Shown: one piece after another, positions 8,507-15,417 of the stretch
Numbering within the stretch: the first letter of the stretch is position 1
Layout: each line of letters begins with the position of its first letter
Source: Desulfobulbaceae bacterium
GTDB taxonomy: Bacteria > Desulfobacterota > Desulfobulbia > Desulfobulbales > Desulfobulbaceae
Assembly (NCBI GenBank): GCA_015486315.1
Contig: WFRY01000158.1
Coordinates: forward strand, 1 to 40,089
Length of the DNA stretch: 40,089 bases
Direction: 5' to 3'
The notes under the pieces: generated by a model
The model's database searches: none
Told to the model about the DNA's origin: nothing
Seen by the model: only the letters and a program-made list of their open reading frames with translations
Translations under genes and position numbers: made by a program

Positions 8507-9253
8507 ATGATGAAAAACTTCTTCTTTCGTTCCTGCTGTACTGTTGTGGCTGGCTTTACCGGTTTGTCCATGATTACAGCCCCACAGGCACTGGCCAATC
8601 AACATCATATCACCTGTGGCAGCCTGAATTATGGCTATAATTATTGTCGTGTCTACACCGGAGGACGTGTTCGTCTTGCACATCAGATCTCCCATAAATC
8701 ATGTACCGAGGGGGAGAGCTGGGGATATGACAGCCAGGGCGTCTGGGTCGACAGGGGATGCCGTGCCGACTTTATTGTTGATGAAGCATATGGCTCTGGC
8801 CGGAATGATTATTATAATGGAGGATATAATTCGCACCAAAATTATAACTCCTCCTCCAACCATAAAGAAAGTGACGATAATATAGGTGCTGCATTAGGCG
8901 TAGCTGCCGGAGTTGCAATACTTGGTGCCATTATCGGAGGTGCAAGCAGCAGTAACAATGATTCCAACTATAATTCACATTATAATCAACGTCATGACTC
9001 CAGTATTCCCAGCTGGGCAATAGGTACCTTTCAGGGGCATAATCCTCTCTATAACAGTGACGTTGAACTGACGATTACTCCCTCCGGACAGGTGTACTCC
9101 GTATTGAACGGCCGCAGACTTAACGGCTCTTTTGACGGCAGGATACTTAATCTCCAGGGAACCAGATTCGAGGTAGAACGAAGCAATAATGGACTGACGA
9201 CTATCCAGGAAGGAGATTATCACAACCAGGTTCACTACTATCGTTATCGCTGA
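8507..9253 (+). CDS. Exported DUF3011-family protein with glycine-zipper segment
   Basis: 248 residues (ATG 8507; the adjacent ATG at 8510 has better spacing from ACGGA at 8498-8502). A signal peptide runs to about residue 30 (A-L-A-N). Residues about 35-90 match DUF3011: I-T-C-x-S start, paired cysteines, and W-G-x-D...G-V-W-V-D-x-G-C-R-A-x-F. An Asn/Tyr/Ser-rich linker follows, then a glycine-zipper-like hydrophobic segment around 125-148 with repeated G-A-A/G-G-A steps. The C-terminal domain of about 75 residues starts with W-A-I-G-T-F and is not recognised. DUF3011 proteins are exported with no settled function; proximity to a lysozyme inhibitor gene suggests an envelope role. Domain call fairly firm, role unknown. 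Confidence 0.68.
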   Translation: MMKNFFFRSCCTVVAGFTGLSMITAPQALANQHHITCGSLNYGYNYCRVYTGGRVRLAHQISHKSCTEGESWGYDSQGVWVDRGCRADFIVDEAYGSGRNDYYNGGYNSHQNYNSSSNHKESDDNIGAALGVAAGVAILGAIIGGASSSNNDSNYNSHYNQRHDSSIPSWAIGTFQGHNPLYNSDVELTITPSGQVYSVLNGRRLNGSFDGRILNLQGTRFEVERSNNGLTTIQEGDYHNQVHYYRYR

Positions 9254-9303
9254 ACAGGGAAACGTTAAGCCATTCACTTGTCCAACCAGGAGAAATTCCA
9301 GCT

Positions 9304-10173
9304 ATGAAAAATTGCTTTTTAACTATAAACTGCCTGATCATTCTTTTGTTGTTTCCCATACTCTCTGCCGTTGCCGCCCAGACAGAGCCGCCCCCCCCTG
9401 ATGCAGAGGTAAACGCTGAAGCTCCGAAAGAACTTATTTTTTCCAGTGCCGACCAGCTGCAGACTATTCGCAGCCGTGGAACCCTGCGGGTAGGTGTTTC
9501 CATTTTTGTCCCCTGGGTTATGCACAGCAACAGGGGTGAGTTGATCGGCTATGAAACCGATGTTGCCCGACAGCTCGCAGAAGACATGGGCGTTGAGGTA
9601 GAATTTGTTCAAACCTCCTGGCCATCCATTATCACCGACCTGCTTGCCGATGAATATGACATTATTATCTCCGGCCTGTCCCTGACGCCCCAGCGTGCCC
9701 TGTTGATTAATTTTTCAGAACCGTACAGTCACAGCTCAAGCGTGCTTATTGCCGGCAGAAAACTTGCCGGAGCATTTACCAAAAGAGAACAATACAATAG
9801 CAGTCAGGTCACCATTGGTGTCGTCAAAGGATCCATAGGGGAAAAACTGCTGACCCGGGAATTTTCCCAAGCAACCCTGCAACGCTTTGATTCGGAATCC
9901 CAGGCCATAGCAGCCCTGCTCAACAATAAAATTTATGCAATGATATCTTCAACACCCAAAACCGGGTATCTGTTAAATCGACACGGTAAAGAAGTCTTTC
10001 AACCCTTCAGCACACCGTTCTCTATCCATGCCGAAGGGTTTGGCATACGTAAGGGAGATGCGGATTTCCTGAACTACCTGAATACCTGGATAGTATACAA
10101 TACCCAGAATAACTGGTTGCCCCAGCGCCATCACTACTGGTTTGATACCATTGGCTGGGCGGACCAGTTATAG
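9304..10173 (+). CDS. Periplasmic substrate-binding protein (SBP_bac_3, amino-acid type)
   Basis: 289 residues, with AGGAG at 9288-9292 and a Sec signal ending near V-A-A-Q. The mature region has the family-3 solute-binding pattern: L-R-V-G-V-S start, then G-Y-E-T-D-V-A-R, then D-I-I-I-S-G-L-S-x-T-x-x-R, then F-S-E-P-Y, and a second lobe with G-V-V-K-G-S. Such proteins bind amino acids or similar small ligands for ABC importers, or act as sensor domains or stand-alone binders. No ABC permease or ATPase gene is adjacent, so the ligand and transporter are unknown. A miniature transposon lies directly after the stop codon, and its target duplication includes the TAG. Confidence 0.8.
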   Translation: MKNCFLTINCLIILLLFPILSAVAAQTEPPPPDAEVNAEAPKELIFSSADQLQTIRSRGTLRVGVSIFVPWVMHSNRGELIGYETDVARQLAEDMGVEVEFVQTSWPSIITDLLADEYDIIISGLSLTPQRALLINFSEPYSHSSSVLIAGRKLAGAFTKREQYNSSQVTIGVVKGSIGEKLLTREFSQATLQRFDSESQAIAALLNNKIYAMISSTPKTGYLLNRHGKEVFQPFSTPFSIHAEGFGIRKGDADFLNYLNTWIVYNTQNNWLPQRHHYWFDTIGWADQL

Positions 10174-10238
10174 GTAAGCGAGCTCGCGAGACTCCAAAAA
10201 TCCATTTATGGACAGGCATTAATTAATGAAGTGCTTAC
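10174..10238. mobile_element. MITE A1, 65 bp, IS66-type ends, TSD agttatag
   Basis: Both ends read GTAAGC inward. The 8-base direct repeat agttatag flanks it perfectly at 10166-10173 and 10239-10246. The left copy contains the TAG stop of the solute-binding gene. The element shares a 17-base block (tgcctgtccataaatgg on its - strand) with MITE B. No coding capacity. Confidence 0.85.
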
Positions 10239-10267
10239 AGTTATAGTACCTTCATAACTCTGCAAAG

Positions 10268-10326
10268 GTAAGCGCTTCATTAACTACACTCTTGACATGA
10301 TAACACCTCGGAATGTAAACGTTTAC
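10268..10326. mobile_element. MITE A2, 59 bp, IS66-type ends, TSD ctgcaaag
   Basis: The left end is GTAAGCGCTT and the right end, read inward, GTAAACGTTT. A perfect 8-base direct repeat ctgcaaag lies at 10260-10267 and 10327-10334. Its core (about 10287-10316, including tgataacacctcggaa) recurs in MITEs B and F. It sits 17 bases upstream of the next gene's ATG, so it can affect expression of the downstream genes. Confidence 0.87.
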
Positions 10327-10343
10327 CTGCAAAGATCGTGATT

Positions 10344-10646
10344 ATGCATATAGACAACAACAGAGGGAAGATATCTAAAGCAGCCGTGATTATCAGCTCT
10401 TTATACCTGCTGGCGGTTGTTGCCTCATTTGTTATCATGCTTATGACAGCTGATGATACGCCAATGTCCGGCATCTTCCTGGTCCTGGTTACCATGCCCT
10501 GGTCACCTCTGTTGTCCTGGACACAGAATTCTTTTCAGCTTGACAGCGTGGCCTTTAATTCATTATTTCTGCTGGCAGGTGGAACAGTGAATAGCTTTAT
10601 ACTCTACAAACTGATCGCATTTAGCGCAGGAAAATTGAAACGGTAA
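10344..10646 (+). CDS. Small membrane protein, unknown
   Basis: 100 residues from ATG 10344 (an in-frame GTG at 10338 would add two). Hydrophobic segments lie at about 13-36, 44-62 and 74-95, with a basic end (K-L-K-R), predicting two to three transmembrane helices. The middle has an M-P-W-S-P-L-L motif. No ribosome-binding site is obvious, and the target duplication of MITE A2 ends 9 bases before the start. Not recognised; probably co-expressed with the following small membrane protein. Confidence 0.55.
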   Translation: MHIDNNRGKISKAAVIISSLYLLAVVASFVIMLMTADDTPMSGIFLVLVTMPWSPLLSWTQNSFQLDSVAFNSLFLLAGGTVNSFILYKLIAFSAGKLKR

Positions 10647-10690
10647 CCAACGCCTGCGTAACACGCGACGACTGCTTACAGGAACCGATC

Positions 10691-11071
10691 ATGACCCAGG
10701 ATATGGAAAAACACATACGGATTATCAGCAAGACACTGATAGTGCTCGGCTACTTTTACCTGGCACTTCTTGTTTTTTTTGGATTAATAGCTCTCTGGGC
10801 CACGAAAAACTATGTGCAGGCCGGCACTGAGGAGGTTGCCCTGCTGCCTACACTTACGGCCGGAATAATTATTTCGCTTCCCCTGGCCCTGTTCGCAATT
10901 ATGCATATCCTGACCGGACGGGCCTTTCAACGCGGCGCGAATTGGGCCAGAATCTCCCTCTGGATCCTGGCCATCCTCAACCTTGGCAATGTCCCCCTGG
11001 GAACGGCATTTGGCGCCTATGCCATATATGTATTAGTCAATACGCGTGAAGAAGTGAAAATAATAGGTTAA
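10691..11071 (+). CDS. Small integral membrane protein, unknown
   Basis: 126 residues, AGGAAC 6 bases before the ATG. About four hydrophobic helices are visible, at roughly 12-36, 49-74, 84-98 and 100-117. The third carries R-I-S-L-W-I-L-A-I-L-N-L-G-N-V-P-L-G-T, a pattern seen in uncharacterised small bacterial membrane proteins. It follows another small membrane protein by 44 bases on the same strand. No function assigned. Confidence 0.6.
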   Translation: MTQDMEKHIRIISKTLIVLGYFYLALLVFFGLIALWATKNYVQAGTEEVALLPTLTAGIIISLPLALFAIMHILTGRAFQRGANWARISLWILAILNLGNVPLGTAFGAYAIYVLVNTREEVKIIG

Positions 11072-11153
11072 TAATTGTGTCGTACCATAAATGCGTAACC
11101 AGCATACAGGCTGACGCGTGAAACTCAGATTAAACTCTTACGAGGATGTAAAA

Positions 11154-11420
11154 ATGATTAAAAAAGTACTTGTTGTTGTCGTTGGATTGATGCTTGCAGG
11201 AATGATCGGCTGCAGTAAAGATGAACCGAAAACCTCTGCCGACAAGGCCAAAGACTCCATAAATAAAGCCGTCGAGGCAACAAAAGAAGCAGCCCATGAC
11301 ATGACTGCAGCTGCTGAAGATGCAGGCCATAAGGCCATGGAGGAAACAAAGGAAATGGCCCATGAAGCAGCTCAGGCAACTGAACATGCTGCAGCTGATG
11401 CCAAGAAGAAAGTGGAATAG
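11154..11420 (+). CDS. Ala/Lys-rich small lipoprotein
   Basis: 88 residues from ATG 11154, with GAGGA at 11141-11145; the upstream in-frame GTG at 11118 would hide the lipoprotein signal. The signal ends M-I-G-C, a plausible lipobox with acylated Cys20. The mature part is an amphipathic helix of about 65 residues built from repeats of A-x-E-A-x-K/H-x-A, reminiscent of LEA-like or YtjA/Lpp-like helical proteins. It probably lies in the periplasm anchored by lipid. It sits 22 bases upstream of the lysozyme-inhibitor gene and is likely co-transcribed with it. Specific function unknown. Confidence 0.68.
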   Translation: MIKKVLVVVVGLMLAGMIGCSKDEPKTSADKAKDSINKAVEATKEAAHDMTAAAEDAGHKAMEETKEMAHEAAQATEHAAADAKKKVE

Positions 11421-11442
11421 CAATCAAGGGGAGAATGAGATA

Positions 11443-12069
11443 ATGCAGGCAAAACATTTAATTCTCCTCTTTCTTTTCATGCTGTTGTATCTTTCCGGCG
11501 GCTCTGCGGCATGGTCGGCGAAGCGTTGTGCCGTAGAGCCGTCCTTTGACTGCTCAAAAATTGACAATGGCGTTGAAAAGGTAGTCTGTACGGACAATGA
11601 ACTTGCCGAACTTGACAATCAGCTTGCCGGCGTCTACCAGACCGCACTCAATAATTTCCCGCCTGATGAACGTGAGACGTTAAAATCAAAACAGCGAAGC
11701 TGGGTAACAACTCGCAATGCCTGTCAAACAGGTAACGATCTGCACAGCTGCGTCCGTTTTGCCTACGAATCCAGGATTACTGAACTGCAGATCCAGGGTG
11801 GCATGCTGAGCGTGCCTGAGCCGGTTACATATAAATGTGACAGCGGTAAATACGATTATCTGCAGGTAGTTTTCTATACACAAACAGTTCTTCCTGCTGT
11901 TGTCCTCACCGGAAATACCGATCGTGACAACTGGCAGGAAACAGCCTTTTCCGTACCATCCGGCAGTGGGGCAAAGTATCAGGGGGCCGGTATCCTTTTC
12001 TGGAGCAAGGGAAAAGAGGCTTTGCTTGAACGGCAAAACAGGACAATTACATGCGTTGAAATGAAATGA
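11443..12069 (+). CDS. Fused LprI-MliC type lysozyme inhibitor
   Basis: 208 residues from ATG 11443, with GGGGAG at 11429-11434; the longer frame beginning at 11320 overlaps the upstream gene and is rejected. A signal peptide (about 1-26) precedes two domains. Residues about 28-117 match LprI/DUF1311: paired Cys, N-x-V-E-K-V-V-C, L-A-E-L-D-x-Q-L, and W-x-x-x-R-N-A-C. Residues about 127-206 match MliC/PliC: T-Y-K-C start, S-G-S-G-A-K-Y-Q, F-W-S-K-G-K-E-A-L-L, and a final Cys. Both families block lysozyme in other bacteria, so this is probably a periplasmic or outer-membrane-exposed inhibitor of host or competitor muramidases. No lipobox is evident. Confidence 0.8.
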   Translation: MQAKHLILLFLFMLLYLSGGSAAWSAKRCAVEPSFDCSKIDNGVEKVVCTDNELAELDNQLAGVYQTALNNFPPDERETLKSKQRSWVTTRNACQTGNDLHSCVRFAYESRITELQIQGGMLSVPEPVTYKCDSGKYDYLQVVFYTQTVLPAVVLTGNTDRDNWQETAFSVPSGSGAKYQGAGILFWSKGKEALLERQNRTITCVEMK

Positions 12070-12091
12070 TCCATTCCAGGAGAACTCTACA

Positions 12092-12991
12092 ATGTTAAGG
12101 TGGTATCAGCCCCAATCAATACTTTTCCCCCAGGCCATGGCCATGCTGTTTTTTGGTAGCCTCGCAGCTTGCGCACAGGGAACACCGCAATCGTACCGCA
12201 ATATTCACTTTGATTACAATACCCAGCGTTCCGGGGGTGATTATACACATTTCCAAACGAACAATTTTGAGAGTTGCGCAGAGGCATGTTTCAACGATTC
12301 CCGCTGCCGGGCCATGGATTTCAACATCACCAACAACTCATGCCGGCTCAAAGACAGAGTGCCGTCTCCAAGACCAAGCCGGATCATTGCCTCAGGTGTG
12401 AAACAAGGTGACTACAACTCCGGTGGCGATGACCCGTACCCCCCAGGTGGTTACTACCCCAATCCGCCAAATCGACCTGATGACGTCGGCGGGATGGAGA
12501 TTACCAGAAACATGAAACGAAATGGCGGCGACTATACAAACTTTACTGTCGGCAGTATGAAAGAATGCGCCAGGGCCTGTGGCAGAGACAATAACTGTCA
12601 GTCATTTAATTATGGGAAACAGCGCAAAGACTGCTGGCTGAAAAATACCATACCTGCCGGCGTTCGCAACAACACCGTTATCTCCGGCATCAAGCGAGGG
12701 GAGAATAATGACGGTTACTTCCCCAATCCACCTGGTGGTTACTATCCCGACCGACCAAATCGACCCGATAACGTTGACGGAATGAAAATCACCAGAAACA
12801 TCAAACGCAACGGTGGTGACTATACAAATTTTACTGTTCGTAATATGAAAGAATGTGCCAGAGCCTGTAGTAGAGACAATAACTGCAGGTCCTTTAATTA
12901 CGGCAAACAGAAAAGAGACTGCTGGCTCAAGAACAATATCCCCTCGGGTGTACCAAATAACACTGTTATTTCCGGCATCAAGAGATGGTAG
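12092..12991 (+). CDS. Lipoprotein with three PAN/Apple domains
   Basis: 299 residues, with AGGAG about 9 bases before the ATG. The signal ends L-A-A-C, a perfect lipobox near residue 27. Three PAN_4-like modules follow: about 34-104, 135-203 and 231-299. Each has the same Cys order and G-G-D-Y-T-x-F, E-C-A-x-A-C, D-x-x-C-R/Q and S-G-I/V-K signatures. Modules 2 and 3 are nearly identical and repeat with a 96-residue (288-bp) period, pointing to recent duplication. Pro/Gly/Tyr/Asn-rich linkers separate them. PAN domains bind proteins or carbohydrates, so a surface adhesin-like or matrix-binding role is plausible. It is the last gene of the + strand run. Confidence 0.78.
   Translation: MLRWYQPQSILFPQAMAMLFFGSLAACAQGTPQSYRNIHFDYNTQRSGGDYTHFQTNNFESCAEACFNDSRCRAMDFNITNNSCRLKDRVPSPRPSRIIASGVKQGDYNSGGDDPYPPGGYYPNPPNRPDDVGGMEITRNMKRNGGDYTNFTVGSMKECARACGRDNNCQSFNYGKQRKDCWLKNTIPAGVRNNTVISGIKRGENNDGYFPNPPGGYYPDRPNRPDNVDGMKITRNIKRNGGDYTNFTVRNMKECARACSRDNNCRSFNYGKQKRDCWLKNNIPSGVPNNTVISGIKRW
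12494..12991 (+). repeat. Tandem near-identical PAN module repeat, 288-bp period
   Basis: The DNA from 12494 and from 12782 encodes nearly identical modules, including the Pro/Gly-rich linker. Conservation at nucleotide level suggests recent unequal crossover or gene conversion. Confidence 0.75.
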
Positions 12992-13012
12992 CCCATTTTT
13001 GTCTGTTTGAGG

Positions 13013-13193
13013 AGCATGTGATGGACTCGTAAAAATCCATCACATGCTACAGATGGGCAAAAGCATAAAAGTTCGATATACAGGCAAGGCAACGCCTGAA
13101 GCGTAGTGGCGTTTGCCAAGCGGAGCGCACCTACACGTCGAGCATTGGCAACCCGGTACAACGCAGTAGATCGCACGTTTTGCGACGCCGTCA
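13013..13193. repeat. Palindromic intergenic repeat-like element between convergent genes
   Basis: A 13-bp perfect stem (13013-13025 with 13036-13048, loop 10 bases) opens the element. Its start at 13019 (TGATGGACTCGTAAAA) matches the inverted far end at 13193 (TGACGGCGTCGCAAAA) in 12 of 16 bases. The interior, about 13075-13160, is rich in short inverted motifs. No target duplication is visible. The - strand reading frame through it resembles spurious hypothetical ORFs that dispersed repeats create. It may also terminate both converging transcripts. Confidence 0.5.
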
Positions 13194-13227
13194 GGTTTAA
13201 ACAAAACATGCAGGATGCGAGGTACGG

Positions 13228-14688
13228 CTACCTCTCGATGCCTCCCAGGCAGAGATATTTCATCTCCAGGTATTCATCAATTCCATACTTTGAACCTTCC
13301 CTGCCGATACCTGATTCCTTAATACCGCCAAAGGGTGCTGATTCAGTGGACATTATTCCGGTATTCATACCCACCATGCCATATTCCAGGGCCTCGGCCA
13401 CCCGCCAGACCCGGCCGACATCGCGACTGTAAAAATATGAGGCCAGGCCGTAGGGGGAATCATTTGCCATGGCAATGGCCTCTTCTTCATCTTTAAAGGA
13501 AAACAGCGGCGCCACCGGGCCAAAGGTCTCCTCGTAAGCGATCAGCATGTCTGTATTCACGTCGAGCAGAATGGTAGGTTCAAAAAAGAAACCACCCTGC
13601 CCTGACCGCTTGCCGCCGCAGCCCAGTCTGGCACCCTTGTCCAGGGCATCCTTGATCTGCTGCTCCACCTTGATCACTGCATTCAGATCAATCAGCGGGC
13701 CCTGGTTAACGTCTGCATCCAGACCGTTGCCCACCTTGAGCTGCTCGGTAACAGCCTGAATCAACCTGTCTGCAAAGGCCTCATAAATGCCTTCCTGGAC
13801 AATAAATCGATTGGCACAGACACAGGTCTGTCCGGAGTTACGGTACTTGGAGGCAATGGCCCCCTCCACAGCTTCGTCCAGATCTGCATCATCAAAAACA
13901 ATAAAGGGGGCATGGCCGCCAAGTTCCAGAGAAATTTTCTTGACCGTATCCGCACATTGACGCATCAGCATCTTGCCGACAGCAGTGGAGCCGGTAAAAC
14001 TGAGTTTACGAACAATGGGATTTTCGGTCAGCTCGGTACCAATTTCACTTGCCGGACCGGTCACCACATTGAAAACACCGGCCGGTACCCCTGCCTGTCG
14101 GGCAAGCTCTGCAAGGGCCAGGGCTGAAAACGGCGTCTGGGCAGCTGGTTTAATCACCACCGGACAGCCGACTGCCAGGGCCGGCGCCGCCTTGCGGGTA
14201 ATCATGGCGGACGGAAAATTCCAGGGCGTGATAGCGGCACATACACCTACCGGCTGTTTGATAACAATAATGCGCTTGCCGGGCTGCCCCATGGGTACCG
14301 TATCGCCGTACACCCGCTTGGCCTCTTCGGCAAACCACTCCACAAAACCGGCACCATAGAGAACTTCCCCTCTGGACTCGGCCAGCGGTTTCCCCTGCTC
14401 CATAGTCATGATCATAGCCAGATCATCCTGGTGCTTGACAATGAGGTCGTACCAGTTCCGGATTATCCGCGATCGCTCATGGGCAGTCATTGCCCGCCAT
14501 CCGGGCCAGGCGGCATCTGCTGCCGCAATTGCCCGGTTGGTTTCTTCCCGGCCGAGAGCGGGGACAGTGCCTATCTGTTCACCGGTTGCCGGGTTGTGGA
14601 CATCAATGGTCTTGTTGTCGGCACTGTCTACCCATTGACCGGCAATAAAACAGCGACTCTGGAATAAATTCTGATTCTTTAATTGCAT
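13228..14688 (-). CDS. gabD: NAD(P)+-dependent succinate-semialdehyde dehydrogenase
   Basis: 486 residues from ATG 14688, supported by CAGGTG 6-7 bases upstream; the longer frame to 14748 adds an unlikely hydrophobic leader. It is a full-length aldehyde dehydrogenase with T-P-W-N-F-P, G-G-H-A-P-F after the catalytic Glu in L-E-L-G-G, and catalytic Cys289 in S-G-Q-T-C-V-C. Length and motifs match GabD, which oxidises succinate semialdehyde to succinate in GABA or 4-hydroxybutyrate breakdown. No GABA aminotransferase gene is nearby, so related aldehydes could be the substrate. Cytoplasmic. It appears monocistronic, converging on the PAN lipoprotein gene across a palindromic repeat. Confidence 0.88.
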   Translation of the reverse strand: MQLKNQNLFQSRCFIAGQWVDSADNKTIDVHNPATGEQIGTVPALGREETNRAIAAADAAWPGWRAMTAHERSRIIRNWYDLIVKHQDDLAMIMTMEQGKPLAESRGEVLYGAGFVEWFAEEAKRVYGDTVPMGQPGKRIIVIKQPVGVCAAITPWNFPSAMITRKAAPALAVGCPVVIKPAAQTPFSALALAELARQAGVPAGVFNVVTGPASEIGTELTENPIVRKLSFTGSTAVGKMLMRQCADTVKKISLELGGHAPFIVFDDADLDEAVEGAIASKYRNSGQTCVCANRFIVQEGIYEAFADRLIQAVTEQLKVGNGLDADVNQGPLIDLNAVIKVEQQIKDALDKGARLGCGGKRSGQGGFFFEPTILLDVNTDMLIAYEETFGPVAPLFSFKDEEEAIAMANDSPYGLASYFYSRDVGRVWRVAEALEYGMVGMNTGIMSTESAPFGGIKESGIGREGSKYGIDEYLEMKYLCLGGIER

Positions 14689-14949
14689 TATATACACCTG
14701 GGGGAACAGATACATCACAAGGGGCGGGCAATGAAAATTTGCCGGCAAGTCATGCGTCCCTGATTTTTTTATTTATTTATGAAAAACACAATGTATGATA
14801 AATTAAATATAAAAGGAACTCACATCATATTTCTTTATCAGGTTATCAGTTGAATCCACAGAAAATATTGTTACTCTACCAGCTCATACATCCTTTTCAA
14901 GTGTCTCCTGAAAAAGAATGTCGGATACTGAACATCCGGACCGGTTGTC

Positions 14950-15417
14950 ATGATATCTGAATTACGCATAGCAAAACGGCTTGTTGACTATCTCCCCATC
15001 AGACTGACCGCCCAACACGGCGTCAGCGGGGAAACCATAGCCGGACCATTTTCAAGCCGGATAATAGACATCTCTACGACCGGGGCCTGCCTGCTCGTGA
15101 CCCAGGTCATGATCGGCAGCTATCATGTCTTTCACTCAACCCGGGAAGATGATTCTCTCTTCCTGCAACTGACCTTCAATCTGCCGCCGGACATCATGGG
15201 GTTTAACCTTGCAGCACGACCGGTATGGATGGATGTTTTCCGGCAGGACGAAATCCGTGCCTTTAAGATGGGGGTTGAATTCATGACCAATCCTGACGGA
15301 CAGCAGATGAAACAGTTGATGTCCGCCCTCTCCCGTCAACAAAAAAAACGGGCTGCCTGGTGGTCATCAAACACGCACCGCATGGCAAAGGCTGTCAGCG
15401 TTTCCCAGATCTTGTAA
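14950..15417 (+). CDS. PilZ-domain (c-di-GMP-binding) protein
   Basis: 155 residues. It carries both PilZ signatures: R-x-x-x-R at residues 6-10 and D-I-S-T-T-G at 40-45. A beta-rich stretch follows, ending in F-K-M-G-V-E-F, typical of the domain. PilZ proteins bind cyclic di-GMP and change partner activity in motility, polysaccharide export or biofilm. It is a single-domain protein with a basic C-terminal tail. A weak ribosome-binding site precedes the ATG. Its last 23 bases overlap the 3' end of the convergent cyclase gene. No partner is indicated by context, though a polysaccharide cluster lies 8 kb away. Confidence 0.78.
   Translation: MISELRIAKRLVDYLPIRLTAQHGVSGETIAGPFSSRIIDISTTGACLLVTQVMIGSYHVFHSTREDDSLFLQLTFNLPPDIMGFNLAARPVWMDVFRQDEIRAFKMGVEFMTNPDGQQMKQLMSALSRQQKKRAAWWSSNTHRMAKAVSVSQIL

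Noticed and set aside
10647-10690. A further GTAA-ended MITE between the two small membrane-protein genes
   Set aside because: GTAAC and GCTTAC occur at the two sides, but no 8-bp direct repeat flanks them and the inverted match stops after four to five bases.
12898-13209. A 103-codon - strand reading frame
   Set aside because: It overlaps the PAN gene and the palindromic intergenic element; such frames arise from the repeat itself, and no ribosome-binding site or domain is visible.
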